From Alteromonadaceae bacterium UBA2620 (lineage in GTDB: Bacteria; Pseudomonadota; Gammaproteobacteria; Enterobacterales; Alteromonadaceae): DNA of 15,640 bases. The DNA lies in assembly GCA_002339125.1 (NCBI GenBank), contig DDJQ01000071.1, positions 1 through 15,640 on the forward strand. Reading direction: 5' to 3'. A program made the position numbers and the translations under genes. Below the pieces are notes generated by a model. It saw only the letters and a program-made list of their open reading frames with translations. It was not told where the DNA came from and ran no database searches. Each line of letters begins with the position of its first letter. Position 1 is the first letter of the stretch. Positions 13,938 to 15,640 of this stretch are shown piece by piece.

Positions 13938-13949
13938 TGGCATGTGCCA
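13938..13949. promoter_or_regulatory. Palindrome TGGCA-TG-TGCCA upstream of the CPBP gene
   Basis: A perfect 5-2-5 inverted repeat 67-78 bp upstream of the CPBP start, a position suited to an operator. A second short inverted repeat (TAGGT-GTA-ACCTA, 13892-13904) lies in the expected leader. Both are short enough to be chance. Confidence 0.2.
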
Positions 13950-13983
13950 AAAGTCACTACTAGTCGAGTATTAATAAAATCTT

Positions 13984-14066
13984 GTAAAATCTTGGACACC
14001 CACTTTCAGTCACAGGGTACAGCTGTAAAAATCTTGGACACCCACTTTTAGTCACAGGGTACAGCT
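13984..14066 (+). repeat. Tandem duplication of a 41/42-bp unit at the element's left end
   Basis: Copy 1 is 13984-14024 and copy 2 is 14025-14066. They differ only by one extra A and one C-to-T change, so the duplication is recent. Each unit contains the terminal TTGGACACCCACTTT and the CACAGGGTACAGCT segment. Only copy 2 is followed by the complementary arm of the hairpin. Confidence 0.9.
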
Positions 14067-14083
14067 GAAAGTGGGTGTTTTTT
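14040..14083 (+). terminator. Hairpin with T-run in the transposase leader
   Basis: CACCCACTTTTAG (14039-14051) pairs with CTGAAAGTGGGTG (14065-14077), 13 bp with one wobble and a 13-nt loop, followed directly by six T's (14078-14083). It lies between any outside promoter and the transposase start, so it would stop read-through transcription, as the leader terminator of IS200 does. The same hairpin is partly kept in the remnant copy. Confidence 0.6.
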
Positions 14084-14095
14084 GAGGCAATCTAA

Positions 14096-14120
14096 GACTC
14101 AACATGAATCCGGTTGAGTC
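14096..14120 (+). promoter_or_regulatory. Start-codon-proximal hairpin GACTCAAC/GTTGAGTC
   Basis: A perfect 8-bp stem (14096-14103 with 14113-14120, 9-nt loop) ends three bases before the transposase ATG at 14124, where the Shine-Dalgarno should be, and none is visible outside it. In the mRNA this would hide the translation start, keeping transposase scarce, as in IS200. In the degenerate copy the stem is mismatched. Confidence 0.5.
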
Positions 14121-14123
14121 CTT

Positions 14124-15035
14124 ATGCCTTTACCCAGAAATCGAATAGTAAGCTTGTCTGACACGACTTATTATCATTGTATATCCCGATGTGTTCGCCG
14201 CGCGTTTCTGTGTGGTGAGGATAATTATTCGGGTAAAAGCTATGAACACCGTCGGGTGTGGGTAGAAACCGCGTTGTTAAGATTAGGGCAAATATTTGCT
14301 ATCGATATTTGCGCCTATGCGGTCATGAGTAATCATACTCATGTGGTATTACATGTCGACAAAGAGAGTGCGCTGAATTGGTCTTTGGATGAGGTTATTG
14401 TTCGCTGGCATAAACTATTCAAGGGCACCTTACTGACTCAACGCTATGCGAATGTTGAGGAACGAAGCGCTCTTAGCGAAGCAGAGCGCCTTACCATTGA
14501 GCAAACCGCATAGGTATACCGAAGTCGCCTTTACGATATCAGTTGGTTCATGCGTATTCTTAATGAAGGTATCGCTCGGCAAGCCAATGAAGAAGATGAC
14601 TGTACCGGGCGGTTTTGGGAAGGCCGTTTTAAATCTCAGGCCTTACTCAATGAGGCCGCGTTAGCGGCTTGTATGGCCTATGTCGATTTAAACCCCATTC
14701 GCGCAAAAATAGCAAAGAAACCGGAATCATCTTCCTTCACCAGCGTTAAGTTACGATGTGATGCGTTACTCAAGAAAACATCACAACCGCCTGGTTTGAT
14801 GCCTTTAATCATCGACACTGAATCACCTCAACTATCTGTATTGCCGTTCCATCTTAATGATTATCTCTCCCTTGTGGCGTTGACGGGCAAATACCATCGA
14901 AAAGGACAACGAGGGTGTATATCCCTTCGAGCCTCACCCATTCTGGCCCGTTTGCAAATAACGGAAGTCAATTGGCTGACAATAACTCAGCGTATCGGCA
15001 ACAAGAGCAGATTGTACTTACAACATACCGCTTAA
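14124..15035 (+). pseudogene. Y1 (HUH) transposase, IS200/RAYT type, interrupted by amber codon
   Basis: A single-strand DNA transposase of the Y1 class. The frame starts MPLPRNRIVSLSDTTYYHCISR. The metal-binding HUH motif is MSNHTHVVL, His71 and His73. Codon 130 is TAG (14511-14513). The same frame then continues without interruption as VYRSRLYDISWFMRILNEGI, GRFWEGRFKSQALL and AACMAYVDLNPIRA, with Tyr186 the probable catalytic tyrosine, to TAA at 15033-15035 (303 codons plus stop). The first part therefore retains the HUH site but loses the tyrosine helix. The second part could restart at ATG 14550 but lacks HUH. One sense codon, for instance GAG, mutated to TAG explains it. The C-terminus after WLTITQRIGNK does not look like intact family sequence, so further decay or a frameshift is possible. 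The element is probably inactive unless a suppressor tRNA or another copy supplies transposase. Confidence 0.85.
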
Positions 15036-15277
15036 CTAAAAACGCCAGACCAAAGCTAGTGACTGCCTCATTCAGACAGGAATATTACAATTTTTACCCT
15101 TCACTAAAAGCTGCTTCAATTTCCTAGTTTGCTATAACGAGTAGTTGTGGTTTGTAAAAGCCCACAAATATGTCAAATTTTGTAATTGAGTGCGGCTTTT
15201 AATTTATTTGCACAAGGTGGGTGTCCAACATTTGTTATTTGTTCACAAAGAGGTGGTGAAATTTAAATTATAGTGCT

Positions 15278-15416
15278 TACTAGTAGAATAGACACCGACT
15301 TTCAGCACAGGGTTCAGCTGAAAGGCAGTGTTTTTTGAGGCAATCTAAGACGCAATATTGAATTCAGTTGAGTCCTTATGCCATTACCCATATATCGAAT
15401 TGTAAGCTTGTCTTAA
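15278..15416 (+). mobile_element. Degenerate left-end fragment of a second copy of the same element
   Basis: After TACTAGTAGAATA comes GACACCGACTTTCAG, CACAGGGTTCAGCTGAAAG, GTGTTTTTTGAGGCAATCTA and GTTGAGTCCTTATG. These align in order with 13996-14125. The reading frame then gives MPLPIYRIVSLS and a stop (15378-15416), matching MPLPRNRIVSLS of the transposase. Similarity ends there, so only the leader and 12 codons remain. Many substitutions and a one-sided hairpin show that it is older than the tandem duplication at 13984-14066. Confidence 0.8.
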
Positions 15417-15622
15417 ACTTCTTTACCTTCCATCTGGCTCGCCAGGTCATCCAGTTCGCCCAGTGTCGCATCAAAACCTTCCTTTTTGATGCGATAACTA
15501 ACCTTTACATGATGATTGGTTTGTCCGTACTTCGCAACCAACTGTTCAGCATCAAAGTGTTTTACCGTATTTAAAAAACGATAGGCTTGTGGTTGCGAAG
15601 GAAATTTATATTCAACACTGAG
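15413..15622 (-). pseudogene. Small uncharacterised protein, no visible start codon
   Basis: I do not recognise the family. The frame reads LSVEYKFPSQPQAYRFLNTV, KHFDAEQLVAKYGQTNHHVK, VSYRIKKEGFDATLGELDD, LASQMEGKEV, then TAA (15415-15413). Composition and the alternating charged/hydrophobic pattern look like a real small alpha/beta cytosolic protein of about 69 residues. At the position where MSVEYKF would be expected the codon is CTC (15622-15620), immediately preceded by an in-frame TAG (15625-15623), and there is no other ATG except near the end. Either the start codon has been lost or there is an error at the window edge. Its stop codon coincides with the limit of the degenerate transposon fragment, so that fragment abuts the 3' end of this gene. 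Confidence 0.5.
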
Positions 15623-15640
15623 CTATCCCCACGAATAGTA

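Larger units (their letters stand above)
13984..15228 (+). mobile_element. IS200/RAYT-like element with degenerate ends
   Basis: The element is delimited by TTGGACACCCACTTT at 13992-14006 (repeated at 14034-14048) and its inverted counterpart AAGGTGGGTGTCCAA at 15214-15228, 14 of 15 bases matching. Between them lie two hairpins and a Y1-type (HUH) transposase gene. Part of the left end recurs, degenerate, at 15278-15416. Hairpin repeats clustered around a solitary Y1 transposase are the usual arrangement of REP-associated (RAYT) and IS200-like elements. The exact boundary is uncertain because TACTAGT(c/a)GA(g/a)TA, which precedes both copies (13958-13970 and 15278-15290), may belong to the element or to its target. 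Confidence 0.65.

Noticed and set aside
13984..14066. CRISPR-like repeat pair
   Set aside because: Only two adjoining units with no spacer between them; they are transposon-end duplications.
14915..15127. Open frame overlapping the transposase end as a separate gene
   Set aside because: It begins inside the transposase frame with no ribosome site; at most it marks a frameshifted C-terminus.
15368..15574. Plus-strand 68-codon open frame at the right edge
   Set aside because: The minus-strand reading over most of it is far more protein-like, and its own first part is transposon leader.

Overview
The window looks like chromosomal DNA from a marine-type gammaproteobacterium, perhaps Alteromonadales or Cellvibrionales. 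The clues are moderate GC with A/T-rich promoters, a TonB-dependent receptor of the kind expanded in those groups, a DUF2797-like gene end, and an IS200-like Y1 transposase flanked by hairpin repeats. This placement is inference; no rRNA or marker gene is present.

Layout. 1-322: end of a DUF2797-like gene with an in-frame TGA. 323-819: non-coding, with a promoter and long leader. 820-4566 (+): a compact operon for a tripartite tricarboxylate transporter (tctC-, tctB- and tctA-like) plus a TauE/SafE-family permease that overlaps tctA by one base. 4724-5455 (-): short-chain dehydrogenase with a TTG start. 5896-8748 (-): TonB-dependent outer-membrane receptor, closed by a strong terminator. 8979-9491 (-): small exported protein of unknown function. 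9660-10796 (-): a second, divergent Bug-type periplasmic binding protein. 10950-12987 (+), divergent from it: an OmpR-type response regulator and a TctE-type histidine kinase. 13158-13871 (-): CPBP-family membrane protease. 13984-15228: IS200/RAYT-like element whose transposase has an internal amber stop, followed by a degenerate fragment of a second copy (15278-15416). 15413-15622 (-): end of a small gene that has lost, or never had, a visible start codon.

How the genes fit together. The set covers each step of taking up a carboxylated compound: outer-membrane import (TonB receptor), periplasmic capture (TctC/Bug), inner-membrane uptake (TctBA), a possible anion carrier (TauE-like), an oxidoreductase, and a two-component system with its own Bug protein. 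The main result is a shared promoter element. A direct repeat TGAAAG-N5-TGAAAG (11-bp period, typical of OmpR/PhoB-family sites) lies upstream of the tct operon (574-590), the TonB receptor gene (8850-8866) and the small exported-protein gene (9617-9633). In each case it points toward the gene, with a plausible -10 hexamer 9-10 bp downstream. I infer that the TctD-like regulator controls these three units as one regulon. The substrate cannot be read from the sequence.
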